From contig JAJKFJ010021938.1 of the NCBI GenBank assembly GCA_027382625.1, forward strand, positions 1-64,000: a DNA stretch of 64,000 nucleotides, read 5' to 3'. A program made the position numbers and the translations under genes. Positions 12,301-21,900 of this stretch are shown piece after piece (within the stretch, counting starts at the first letter, position 1; every line of letters begins with the position of its first letter). The notes beneath the pieces were generated by a model. It was not told the origin of the DNA, made no database searches, and was given only the letters and a program-made list of their open reading frames with translations. Origin of the DNA: Tetmemena sp. SeJ-2015 (Eukaryota > Ciliophora > Spirotrichea > Sporadotrichida > Oxytrichidae).

Positions 12301-13035
12301 CAGAACCCCTCTAACACAAAGGATGGAGATTACTTATTGATAGATCAGTTTTTTCATTATATACTGTGAAGCTTCATGGCACTTTGAAATTAATTGGTTT
12401 TCTTTAATTTTGGAATCGAAGGCAATTTATTTTTAACAATAAGTTATTTAAGATGAATGATTTAATTTAATTTGAGAACTTGATGGTGAGCGCCTTCGAT
12501 TATAAATTAGTAAGGCTATTGAGACTCGAATTACTTGCTCTGAACCCTCAGATAAATCAAAGGACACAAGAGTTAACATTGTATTAACCGATTAAATGAA
12601 AGCATAAAAGGTCATAAATTAAACTCATACTTAAAATAAATATATGTTGGTCACGATCTTAAAATTTTGAAATAGATTCATTTTTATAAATTCTTTTTTT
12701 CATATCTGTGGCTTCCAAATTAGTAAAATAAGGACGCTAAATTCGTAGAATGCTGATATTGCTTATAGCATCCACTGCCACCATTTATATTTATTTAGGA
12801 TTTATACAATTTATAGGGGCTCTCCCCGAAGACTGTGGAGATAATTAGTATCAGAAGCATTAAAAAAATAATTCAAATCACTGTAACTCGAATCAATAAT
12901 GCAGTCTTTTCTACACTTATAATCTAATAAATAAAATTTTTTGTTTCAAATTAAAGTAATCTGTTTTGCTCTATTCTCCTTGTAGAGTTGCTAGACTTGT
13001 GGATTTTTGAAGTTGAGGAAGATCCTGGAATTCAT
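3720..13035 (-). CDS. Hybrid histidine kinase, copy 1 (interrupted germline gene)
   Basis: This is a membrane-anchored hybrid histidine kinase, a two-component sensor that would autophosphorylate a His and pass the phosphate to its own receiver Asp. It is read on the minus strand with TAA/TAG as Gln. The proposed start is the ATG at 13035 (MNSRIFLNFKN...). Hydrophobic segments lie near 12.78-12.69 and 12.22-12.12 kb, and a PAS-like block with DSLPEAIVLFNPE lies at 8.80-8.53 kb. The H-box HDMRTPLNA is at 6.48-6.40 kb, followed by SAQFLGFLVNDLLDFF. The N-box LNLLSNALKFTF is at 5.72-5.64 kb and the G-boxes DTGVGI and GIGLGLSICK at 5.23-5.09 kb. The receiver domain (KKILIVDD, MPVLDGFEA, GLTGY, ITKP) is at 4.19-3.74 kb. 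It is broken by introns, at least three IESs, a 0.53-kb insert and a 3.0-kb element. The exact exons and 3' end are unresolved. The domain call is secure; functionality is not. Confidence 0.75.
3946..3968 (-). other. IES in receiver domain of kinase copy 1, pointer TGCT
   Basis: TGCT at 3946-3949 and 3965-3968 flank 15 AT-rich bases. Removing 19 bp joins the coding strand as ATG GAC TGC AGC ATG CCC, giving MDCSMPVLDG. That is the canonical receiver motif around the phospho-accepting Asp and has the correct spacing. There is no GT-AG boundary, so a spliceosomal intron is unlikely. The same position is occupied in copy 2. Confidence 0.85.
5689..5706 (-). other. 12-bp IES-like insert in kinase copy 1, pointer AGATAA
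   Basis: AGATAA at 5689-5694 recurs at 5701-5706. Removing 12 bp gives the same local sequence as copy 2, which has AGATAA once (21025-21030). The insert lies within the N-box and adds four in-frame codons, so only comparison of the paralogues reveals it. The alternative is a small tandem duplication. Confidence 0.65.
6392..6424 (-). other. IES just after the H-box of kinase copy 1, pointer ATCGCAT
   Basis: The 7-bp repeat ATCGCAT occurs at 6392-6398 and 6418-6424. Excising 26 bp joins HDMRTPLNA directly to MLGLLNSLELFLANQ, restoring the phosphoacceptor helix in one frame. As it stands, the frame is broken. Confidence 0.9.
7090..7620. mobile_element. 0.53-kb GC-richer insert in kinase copy 1
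   Basis: Aligning the two kinase copies by eye, the offset between them changes from about 15,497 to about 14,967 across this stretch. Copy 1 therefore carries about 530 bp that copy 2 lacks. The insert is much more GC-rich than its surroundings. It shows no convincing protein (the longest frame, 7200-7451, is low-confidence) and no clear terminal repeats. It is probably a fragment of a transposable element or an IES-resident sequence; its class is unknown. Confidence 0.55.
8857..8975. repeat. Direct repeat flanking microsatellite, left copy
   Basis: The segment runs GATGGTTTATATGATTAATG...CTTACCTATTTCTGATCGG...CAAACTGCTACC...GGTAAAAGGCCTAGTAGTAG. It recurs at about 9690-9812 with a few differences, so each copy ends in the start of a TAG array. 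Confidence 0.85.
8965..9690. repeat. TAG trinucleotide microsatellite, imperfect, about 0.7 kb
   Basis: This is a long run of (TAG)n / (GTA)n broken by TATAG, TAAG and TTTG variants. It lies between two copies of a segment of about 115 bp (see the flanking repeat entries). Such a tract cannot be coding with a fixed product and is likely unstable. Confidence 0.95.
9690..9812. repeat. Direct repeat flanking microsatellite, right copy
   Basis: This is the second copy of the segment at 8857-8975. It reads TTGGTTTATATGATTAATGA...CTTACCTATTTCTGATAGG...CAAACTGCTACCACTGGTAA and ends in a short TAG run. The pair suggests an internal tandem duplication of the element arm, with the TAG run expanding between the copies. 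Confidence 0.85.
9917..11030 (+). pseudogene. GC-rich relic frame inside the IS630-type element
   Basis: With TAA/TAG as Gln, a plus-strand frame opens near 9917 (MATAEPKHSSLPGL...) and continues with few TGA stops and frame changes through about 11.0 kb. It includes a stretch LYLLHIVGDLVGH near 10.64 kb. I recognise no family. It lies convergent to the transposase relic in the same element and may be the element's second ORF. In-frame TGA codons show that it is decayed. Confidence 0.4.
11050..11797 (-). pseudogene. IS630-like transposase relic
   Basis: On the minus strand this matches the transposase frame at 27.3-27.8 kb piece by piece: DQQLLAIMLRY, a helix-turn-helix block IEASTVAMRVQRWRRND, SIYESRRSN, AHMSLSQRI and LTKLFHRNEVYFRSGSY. 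The segments sit in shifting frames with TGA codons, so the gene is dead. The DNA-binding N-terminal part is recognisable; the catalytic DDE part is not. It appears to be the transposase gene of the element at 8855-11858. Confidence 0.7.
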
Positions 13036-13059
13036 TTATAGTTTTGCCTTTGTTCTAAT

Positions 13060-15788
13060 TTTTACTGTTTAAGTATTGATGATAAATATAGGGGAGATTC
13101 AATTCGCGATTGAGGTTAAACATAATATACGATATAAATTGTTCTTAATTCTCACTTTTTTGTATTTTCAAATAAATACTGCCTAATATACATGTTATCT
13201 TTATTTATTGAGAGGAATACTCTTAAATTAAAAAGTGAGAACTTTATAAATAAAGTAAGTTCAAAATTAGAAACCATATTTATAAGTTTTGAGATAAATA
13301 GAAAAGAGAAACTAAAATTGAAGACAAAAAATAATTTTTTAATACAATTTTCATTTCTTTTAAGATGTAGAAATCATTTCAGTTAACTTAACCTAAATAT
13401 AGTATAATATTTTTATAGGAGCTATTGTATTATATTTAGTCATGTTAATTTTCCATATTTTTATTAATTTCTACCAATAGTAAGAGATTTCGGTATATTT
13501 AGAGGTGAGTTTATTATAAAAATCTTAATTATATAACATCCTAAATTAAAATATGCTTAATAGTCCCCTTCTTAGTGCAATATAACTATCAATAACTGCT
13601 CTCTCTTGCCTTCTAAAGAGTATAAATAGTTTTTATTCAATAAATTTAGCAAGTAAAATTTATTCCTATGGAAGATCTTTTATCAAAATGAAAATTAAAA
13701 AGAAATGAAAAAAGTGAGGAGAATTTTTAGTGATTATTTAGAATATGAAGACCTATAATATTTATTTATGAAAAAAATTAATTTCCAGGAGGTTGAAAAT
13801 TGATCATAGGATTAAAGCTCCATTTGATAATTACGAGAGTGAAGAAAGTGGTTTCCTACTTAACTATAAAATAATAATGATAATCCAATATATTTATAAA
13901 TTTTGAGATCAAGCAAAATTAAGCAATTCAAAGCTTTAGAATATGTGTGTAATTTTCCATGATGTGTAGTTTCCCCTCACATTCTTTGCAGGTAGTCTCT
14001 AACCGTTGATGACAAAAAGGTCCTTAAAGAAGATAGAATTCTCCCGAATAAATGATCAGTTTCTTATTTTTATTCTAAGAGCAGACTATAACTTCAATGA
14101 GCAACTCTGGAAAGCAGGATTCTAACTTTTTAGCAATATAATTTGGCGAATTATTTCACGTTTTTCATAGTATTTTATAGCTTTCTGTACTAAATTTCTT
14201 ACTTTCATCTCCTTTAGTAAGTACAAAAACTATAGTGAGATTTATAAATTTATGATAAGGGCATTCACAAAAACCTATTTTTTCATTAAAAAATAAGAAG
14301 TAAAGAAAACCTATTTAAGAATTAGATTTTTAAAATATTAATCTTGCAATCTAAAACGGATAAATATTTAAATCTAATGATTAGTTGCTAATGATATTTT
14401 CTATTTTAATTTTAAAATAAGAATTACAATAATTTTAAGCTAACCTTAAGTGAAAAACTTTTTAAAAATATGCAGTTAAGGTTTAGTAAAAAATGTATAA
14501 TAAAAGAAATTAAACGCAACATGCTTTGTGAAATGGGAATCCTGTTGGCATAATGACATGTACTGCCTTAAGCATTCACATACCTTAATACTTACTATAA
14601 ACTTTAGGAAAAGCATAAACTTTGATATCATTAGTTGAATGAAAGATCAAGAGATATATCTGCTTAATGAATTAGATTACTCTTTTTAAGCTAAGAATGG
14701 AAAGCCAAAACAAATTAAAAATGCTCGGAATCTTACCAAAATAAACTTAATACCTGATGATAAGTATTTCCTCATTCTATCGGTGAAGTGAGATAATGCT
14801 TCTCTTCGAATAAAAGCTAGTATAAATCACATCTTTTGGAACATAACCATATTAGCATCAAGGTAAACAAAAATTAAAATTTAATTTATAGCACCACCTT
14901 AGCAAAGAAATTTAAAATTATTTTGTTCGACTTCAGAAATATGAGAGGGAGACACAGTTGATTTATGGTAATTAATTCTCCTCAATTTGATGCTAAGCTC
15001 TTTTTTAGTTACTCAATCTTTTTCCAAGTTATCTATTAAGCATTTGAAATTTAAAAATATATATTGCTCAATAATTTATAGAATGGAAATCTTACCTTCA
15101 TTTTTTTTAATTATCCTTCTCTCATTTATAAAACTTTTTAAAACACTAGGAATCCTTATTTGATTAAATTATATTTAAAACAAATTAATGAAATATGAGT
15201 ACTTAATCTTTAACTCTTATTTATCTTTATCAAATGATGAAGAAGTTTAAGGATGTATTTGAGTTTAATTTTAAAATAAAGAAATAGATGAAATTTGTGT
15301 GATTTATAATGGGTTTTATTGTAATGGAAATCAAATCAAGCCACTCTTTGTTTACAATAAAAAATAAAAAGAGTTAGAGCTTCCTTGATGTCTTCAATTT
15401 ACAAAAATAAAGGGACCTTCTCTTTTTTCAATTTAAATAATTTATAAATTTCACCCGTAAATTGGAAATTAGATAAAAAGTTTATGCTTAAGAACTTTTT
15501 GAATTAGAAACTACCAGATTGCTAAAATTCTAAAAAATACTCTTATTATAAAATTAAGGGTTATAATTTGCTAAATTCTTCGTCTTTCAGGTTAGGAAGA
15601 TAATAAAATTAATCTTCATGATTTGATGGCTTATAGAGTTTATAAAAATGAGGCAAGTTTAATTAAGTATCATACTTTTGATTATCAGAAGGTTAAAAGA
15701 TATATAAAGGACTAATTATTTTAAGAGAATTTCTTAAGAAGGCATATAAGATACAAGACTCTAATTATAAAATTTCTTAATCTATATC
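13060..15788. repeat. AT-rich spacer, left flank of duplication copy 2
   Basis: No gene is visible. The segment near 15310-15420 resembles 2990-3100, so part of this spacer is the second copy of the duplicated flank. The rest shows nothing recognisable. Confidence 0.4.
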
Positions 15789-15796
15789 GATATTAT
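15789..15796. repeat. 8-bp target-site duplication, left
   Basis: GATATTAT abuts the GGGCCCTGAG end of the element. The identical octamer is at 18689-18696 immediately after the other end. Confidence 0.85.
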
Positions 15797-15811
15797 GGGC
15801 CCTGAGTCCCC

Positions 15812-15945
15812 CACCGCACGTGCGGTGCCGGACCGCACGTGCGGAACCATGACCGCACGTGCGGGACCAGTACCGCACGTGCGGAACCATGACCGCACGT
15901 GCGGAACCAGAACCGCACGAGGGCCCGTACCGCACATACTATAAA
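15812..15945. repeat. Array of 12-bp palindromes CCGCACGTGCGG, left arm
   Basis: Five perfect CCGCACGTGCGG palindromes and two degenerate units are spaced about 20 bp apart, separated by short GAACCATGA-type spacers. The core CACGTG is self-complementary. The pattern suggests subterminal binding sites for a dimeric protein such as a transposase, or a structural role. It is strikingly GC-rich in an AT-rich setting. Confidence 0.9.
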
Positions 15946-16479
15946 TTTTTTTAGGAACCCTCCATAAATCTACATATAAACATTATTTTAACGTCTTTTA
16001 TAGTCTAGAACGTATGAAAATATTTTCAGAACTAATGTTATATTTATTTTTAATAAAGTTAACTGAATTTTCGGGGGGGGACGGAAGTGCACCTCCCCCC
16101 CTTTTTATGGTGAAAATCGCCCAAAAATCGTCCATTTTAGCTGAAATGAGCCAAAAATGCCAAAATATTAAGTCTTTTTGGCATTCGAAATTTCCTTGAA
16201 GGGTCATTTCATCATTTCAAATTTGTCAAAAATTCACTCAAAATATGTTTCAATTCAAATTTACCATAAAGTATAGTCTTTAAATAATATAGGGCAAATA
16301 TTAGGCAGATACTTGATTAGTACCAGCCAGATCTACAATATTCGCCACAGATAGAGGCTATAAGTTAAGTCAACCCTCAGTATTTATAATATTGCTCTTA
16401 TTTGATATCCTTTAACAAAGAGAAATCTTTCCTCTCGAATGTATTACTTAAGAAGAGTATGCCAAGTGAAGTTTAAGGT

Positions 16480-18260
16480 CTAGATAATTTCATCTATTGC
16501 AGTATTTGGTTTCTTACTCTGACTTTAACACAGAGAAGGTCTCGAGGATGTCTTGCGTGTCATATGTTAAACTTTGGGAAGCCATACGGCCACTTTTCTA
16601 TAACACTCATTCGAGTCAATTTCTGTAGTTATTTCTTTGTTTGCCGCCCTTCCTTGGGCCATGTCTTCTGTTCGGTTTCTGATTTCTGTTCTGAGGTCTT
16701 CTGTTCCCTTGTTTTCTGTTCGGTTTTCTGTTCTTGGTGGAGGTGATGATGTCACCGTCTTTGTTCTCTCCAACCTTATTTAGGAAATTTTTGATTAGAT
16801 TCTGGATCTAAATTTAAGTTCTCCTGCTTGCGCACTTGCAAGGATGTTTTTTTTCCTCAATTCTTTGTTTAGTAGCTGGAGGATTCTGAATCCGTATCCG
16901 TCCGCTATTCTCATTGAGGGATAGTGTTCTTGGCCTTGCCGCATATCTTAAGTAGTACTTTGTTTATTGATCCATCTTATTTAGTGGCTGACTCGTAAGC
17001 TTTGGAGTTGGAGAATTTGAGGTCCACGTGTATGATGTCTTCAACTTGGGTTATGTATCTTTCCCAGTCGTTTCTTGCCATGATCTTGCCATGGCTTGGT
17101 TCAGACATTCTTGCATCCGTAGGTTTGTGGTGTTTGGGTCGTTGTTATTCGATTGGTGGGGGTTTGTTTTAATTATTATAATTGATCTTATTACTTTTGG
17201 ATCCACCTTTATCAATCTCAACTTTAATGATTTATTATTATTGTTAGAAAGGGTTGTCTATCTAATAGTCAGTCTCATTTTGTCGTGTCTTTTTTTTTCT
17301 CCTATTACCTATGGGGTGGTATCTATTGCTAAGATGGTTTCCTAGGGGTGTGTGAAGAGGTGAAGGACTTGGGGTTGTCCTTGAAGGTCTTGGCTCTTCT
17401 CCTGATCCATTCGTCGTATTCTGTTTGGGTTTCGACGTTTTTGGGTATAAGGTTAGGTTGAGGTTGTTTTTAAATTTTCGTACCAGTTGTTGTGGATGGG
17501 AGAGCGTCTCTGATATTTTCTATCTTGTCTCTTTCCCAGAATTTTAGACTAATGTTTGTGACAATGCAGATTTTCCATATTGCACCCATAAAATATGATT
17601 GGGTTTCGTTGTCAACTATGTACTCTCCGACGAATCTTCTGTCGTCGGAAATTATCATGAGCATCGCTTTTATTTCAGCTATTGGCTCTTTGATAAGTGA
17701 GTTCCATGTTTCCTAGTAGACGTATTCTAGGAGTTGGTATTTAATAGGGAGTTTGTGACTGAATTCAGCCTTAACTCACTCTATTGTTTTCTCAAGTCTT
17801 TGAAGTAGACTTGTGAGGGTTTGTTCAGCTTTCCATCTAATGGTTTTAGTCTAGTTCCTAGACATTCTTTTGCAGGAGTCATAGGAACCTATAGACATAT
17901 AGCTGTGGTTGGAGCTTTCGCTGGAGTATGATTCATCCCTATTTTAGCTTCAGTTTGGTATTTAGGAACTCGTGCAAGAATTTCTTCGGTCGCTTTTAAT
18001 TTTTTAATTTTCTATTTTATATAAGATAGCATGCTTTATTTACGATTTTGATAATAGCTATTAAACTTTTTGGAAATTAATTGCAGAACTATTTCTCAAC
18101 TATTTTGATTATCATAAATTCTTAGGCTCACTATTTTGAAGAAGAATATATAGGATTAAAATGTGACTCAGTCATTTAAAGGAACGGCTAGTCCCAAAAA
18201 CATAAAAGTATTTCATCAAAATTAGACATAATAACAAAAAAATAGATCATTTTTCAAAAA
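16480..18260 (-). pseudogene. Unrecognised decayed ORFs inside element A
   Basis: On the minus strand, a frame near 17.72-17.35 kb reads with Gln codons as IISDDRRFVGEYIVDNE... then IRRRAKTFKDNPKSF, broken upstream by TGA. A second frame near 17.1-16.9 kb includes NDWERYITQVEDIIHVDLKF. Their position suggests the element's own proteins. I recognise no transposase motif, and TGA codons and frame changes indicate decay. Confidence 0.4.
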
Positions 18261-18546
18261 TTTGAAATAATGAAATTTGACCCTCAAGGAAATTTCGAAG
18301 GCCAAAAAGACTTAATTTTTCGGCATTTTTGGCTCATTTCAGCCTAAATGGACGATTTTTGGCGATTTTGACCTTAAAAAGGGGGGGAGGTGCACTTCCG
18401 TCCCCCCCCCCAAATTAGTTTTTAACTTTATATAAAAATATATAACATTAGTTCTGAAAATATATTTTCATACGTTCTAGACTTTAAAAGACGTTAAAGT
18501 AATTGTTATATGTAGATTTATGGAGGGTTCCTAAAAAAATTTATAG

Positions 18547-18675
18547 TATGTGCGGTACGGGCCCTCGTGCGGTTCTGGTTCCGCACGTGCGGTCATGGTT
18601 CCGCACGTGCGGTACTGGTCCCGCACGTGCGGTCATGGTTCCGCACGTGCGGTCCGGCACCGCACGTGCGGTGGG
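18547..18675. repeat. Array of 12-bp palindromes CCGCACGTGCGG, right arm
   Basis: This is the inverted copy of the array at 15812-15945, with the same order of units and spacers in reverse. It confirms that the arrays are part of the terminal inverted repeat. Confidence 0.9.
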
Positions 18676-18688
18676 GGACTCAGGGCCC

Positions 18689-18696
18689 GATATTAT
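18689..18696. repeat. 8-bp target-site duplication, right
   Basis: GATATTAT is identical to 15789-15796 and directly follows the CAGGGCCC end. Confidence 0.85.
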
Positions 18697-18989
18697 AATT
18701 TATCTATAATTCAAATAGTAGTAAATCTCTTTGCCAAATTATAAATCGACTATAATTGAAAAAGGGGCTTCTGGTATTTAACTTGCTTATTGAATAATTT
18801 GTATATGACAAATATACTTATTAACTCTTCAGCACAAAAGATGCTCAAAATAAAGACTCTAAGAAGCAGTTAAAATTCTCATTTTCAAACAATAATTACA
18901 ACTCTAATGCAAATTTATAGTCCGAAGATCTTATATTAATCTAGATTTGTCGAGAAAGTTATGATTATTTATAAAATCTTTATATTTTG

Positions 18990-21900
18990 AGTGAAGATTC
19001 ACCTATGTCTACCCCTAAATAATAATTGTTGATGGCTTTGTAATCTTAGAGTTCATTCCACTTTCCAGGCACTACCTTTCCACTTGATCACTACTAAAAA
19101 TATCGTTAATTTACTGTAGCCTGTTAATCCAATGATCATTGCTTTTTCTTCGTAGAATTTCTGATTCTCAAGCTTTAAAAATATAAATCTATTTAAGGCT
19201 TCCTAATTTGAGAGGTTGCTTCGAAGCCATCTAAAACAGGCATGCTTATATAAAAATAGATTGCTGCAGTCCATAAAGATGAGTTCAAAGAAGGGCTGCA
19301 CGTGCCCTGTCTACATTCACAACTACTTATTTCCTGAAACCTCCTCTTCACCATTTCAAAAGCTTCCTGCCCATTTTGAGCTTTCTCAATCTCGAGCCCA
19401 AAAGAGTACTTCAGAATACTCTCTAATGAAATCAAGTTGAAACAGTTGTCATCCACTACCAAAATCTTCTTCCTATTTTTACAGTTACACAATTAAACAA
19501 TTGATATTTAAAGAATACACTAATGAACTAAGAAGGATGAGTCTATAGAGTTTTCGAACATTCCAATCTAAAACTATTCATCGTTCGTCAGCAAGTCATA
19601 TTAATTAATTTCACAATCTTAGAATATAATAGTCATGATTGAATTCAGGTCTTGAAGTCTCCAATTAGATATTGTGAAGCTCACTCTCTTCTTGAGATTC
19701 AATCAGGCTTAATTCACCCAGACCAAATATGTTAATTTCCAGTTTACTAAGAATTTTTTATTTTTTAATATGAATAAATAAATTTCATATTCACTTTAAA
19801 ACTTACAACTTTATTATGTAAATTAATGTTTAAATTTTCTAAGGCGAGGTCTGAAGGTGCCCCCACCTAGAGTCTCGGATTACGATATAGTTCTCCTTGG
19901 TTAATTAATCTACACTTGCTGGGTACTCTTATCGCAGACGAAAAAATTCTCCAACTCCATCATTGGCTAAAATACTTCTTTGTCTACAAACTTAGTTTAA
20001 GAAGAATATACAAATCATTATGAGAGAAAATGATTATGAAGGTAAGGGTGAGGCTTCAAAATCTATTAAACGCTGATTGAAACATGAAAATGATTGCATA
20101 TTCTGTGGAGGGCTACTTGCAGTTCTCTCTGACCTTTTTTTAATTAATTATAAAATATAGTTATTAAAGTTTTTGAATCTTAAGTCATAGCTGCTTACAA
20201 AATATTTTCGTTAGAGAAAGCTCTTATTGTGAAAACTATTCTTGTCCCTTCTGAGTAATTTAAATCCAGTCCGATTCAATTTAATCTAAATATTACTTTT
20301 GTTTATTCTCCCTTCAAATATTTCAACTATGGATTTGCAGATACTCAATCCAAGTCCAATTCCATTTTTATTAATCTTAGAAGTGGACTCTAGTTTTCCA
20401 AATATTCTGAAGAGTTTATCTCTATCTTCTGATTTAATTCCAACTCCTGTATCTTCAACTGCCACTACTAATTGCTATGAGGTGTGCACATATTTAATAA
20501 CTTATTTTAAAATGAAATTCTTTTTTTAATATCCATATAAATGCTGCGATTCTTTGATAATAAAATGATTACTACGATAAGACAGCAAAAAACATTAGCT
20601 TTTTTAAATTAAAATTGATTATATTTTCTTGATTCTTATGAAGAATTAAAAAAAATTGATTTTATTTTGGCATTAGAATGATTCCATTAAAATTTATTTT
20701 AATGGTAAAATTAATGAATCTTCATAATTTCTTGCAGATAAATTAAGATTAATTTATTTTCTATTGCTCATTTGATTCACATTTGAAATATCTAACCAAA
20801 AGAATCAAATAAAGGAGGAAACTATTTTTTAATGATGTGCTAGTTTCTTTCAGAACAATGATTCTTATCTTAGTAAAAATAAATGTGAAGCTAGGTTTTC
20901 ATTTTTAATTTAGCAAAATATATTATTTAAATTCAAAAAAAGAATTATAATGATTGTATGTTTTTAATAACTAGTTTTAAATGGCCTGTGAAAGTGAACT
21001 TGAGCGCGTTTGAGAGCAAGTTCAAGATAACTTATTTTATTCTTTGCGAATCTATGAAAATGCTTTGGGGAATATCTGATTCACTCATTTCTAAAAGCAT
21101 TTCAAGTCCCTTTTCACAAGTTTAAATAAACTCATAAGTTCGATGAATAATTATAAGAGAAAAAATAATTGTTCAAATTCAAAGTACTATAGTTAAAATT
21201 GAATGAGATAAAAGTGAATAGTTTTATTTGAAATAAATATACGTAAATAAAAATGCAGAATTATAATTAGTGATCTTTAATGAAATGAATCTTAAGTTTT
21301 TGCTTTAAATTTTGCTTAATGATATATCTTAAATACGATATAAAATGCTTATCCTGATTCATTTTGGCATCTATAATAATATTTATAGAATATCTAACTA
21401 GATTAAATCTCGAAATCACTTTTGATTAGTATAATTTTCATTCCAATTTTGAGATTAAATTGAATTTTTTAAATATGTTAAGGTAATTATTTTGATATTG
21501 AACTATTCATAAATACTGAATCATAACTTTCTTTGACCTGTCATATCATTTGAATTAAATTCTTATCTCAAATATAACAGCAGTTTATAATTACTCTAAA
21601 ATTTCTATTAAACTTTCATAAACCGAATGCCCTGTTTACTATTTAAATATCGTCCATAATGTTGAACATGTCGACAATTTGAGTGATTGATTATCTGAAG
21701 TCACACCAACTCTGATTCTTATTAAACTTGCCGTTCTTTATCAGAAAAAAGTCTAGTAAATCATTAACAAGGAAGCCCAAAAATTGTGCAGAATTCTTAA
21801 CTATTTAAACCAAACGAAGAGCATCCTCTTAATTCGCGAGAAATAGTTCAGGCTATTTATGAGGCCTTACATCGAAAAAGAGAATTTAAATATATTGATC

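Larger units (their letters stand above)
15797..18688. mobile_element. 2.9-kb element with ~420-bp inverted repeats (element A)
   Basis: Both ends begin GGGCCCTGAGTCCCCCACCG and form inverted repeats to about 16215 / 18270. The outer arm holds an array of CCGCACGTGCGG palindromes. The inner arm holds a G-run plus a GGACGGAAGTGCACCTCCC module shared with the element at 26813-29712. An exact 8-bp target duplication flanks it. The interior encodes decayed minus-strand frames that I do not recognise. An 8-bp duplication is typical of hAT-like transposons, but nothing in the interior confirms that class. Confidence 0.85.

Noticed and set aside
15812..15945. CRISPR-like array of regularly spaced palindromic repeats
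   Set aside because: The repeat is 12 bp with spacers of about 8 bp that are themselves repeated. It is mirrored in an inverted copy at 18547-18675 and lies in a eukaryotic transposon end. There are no cas genes.
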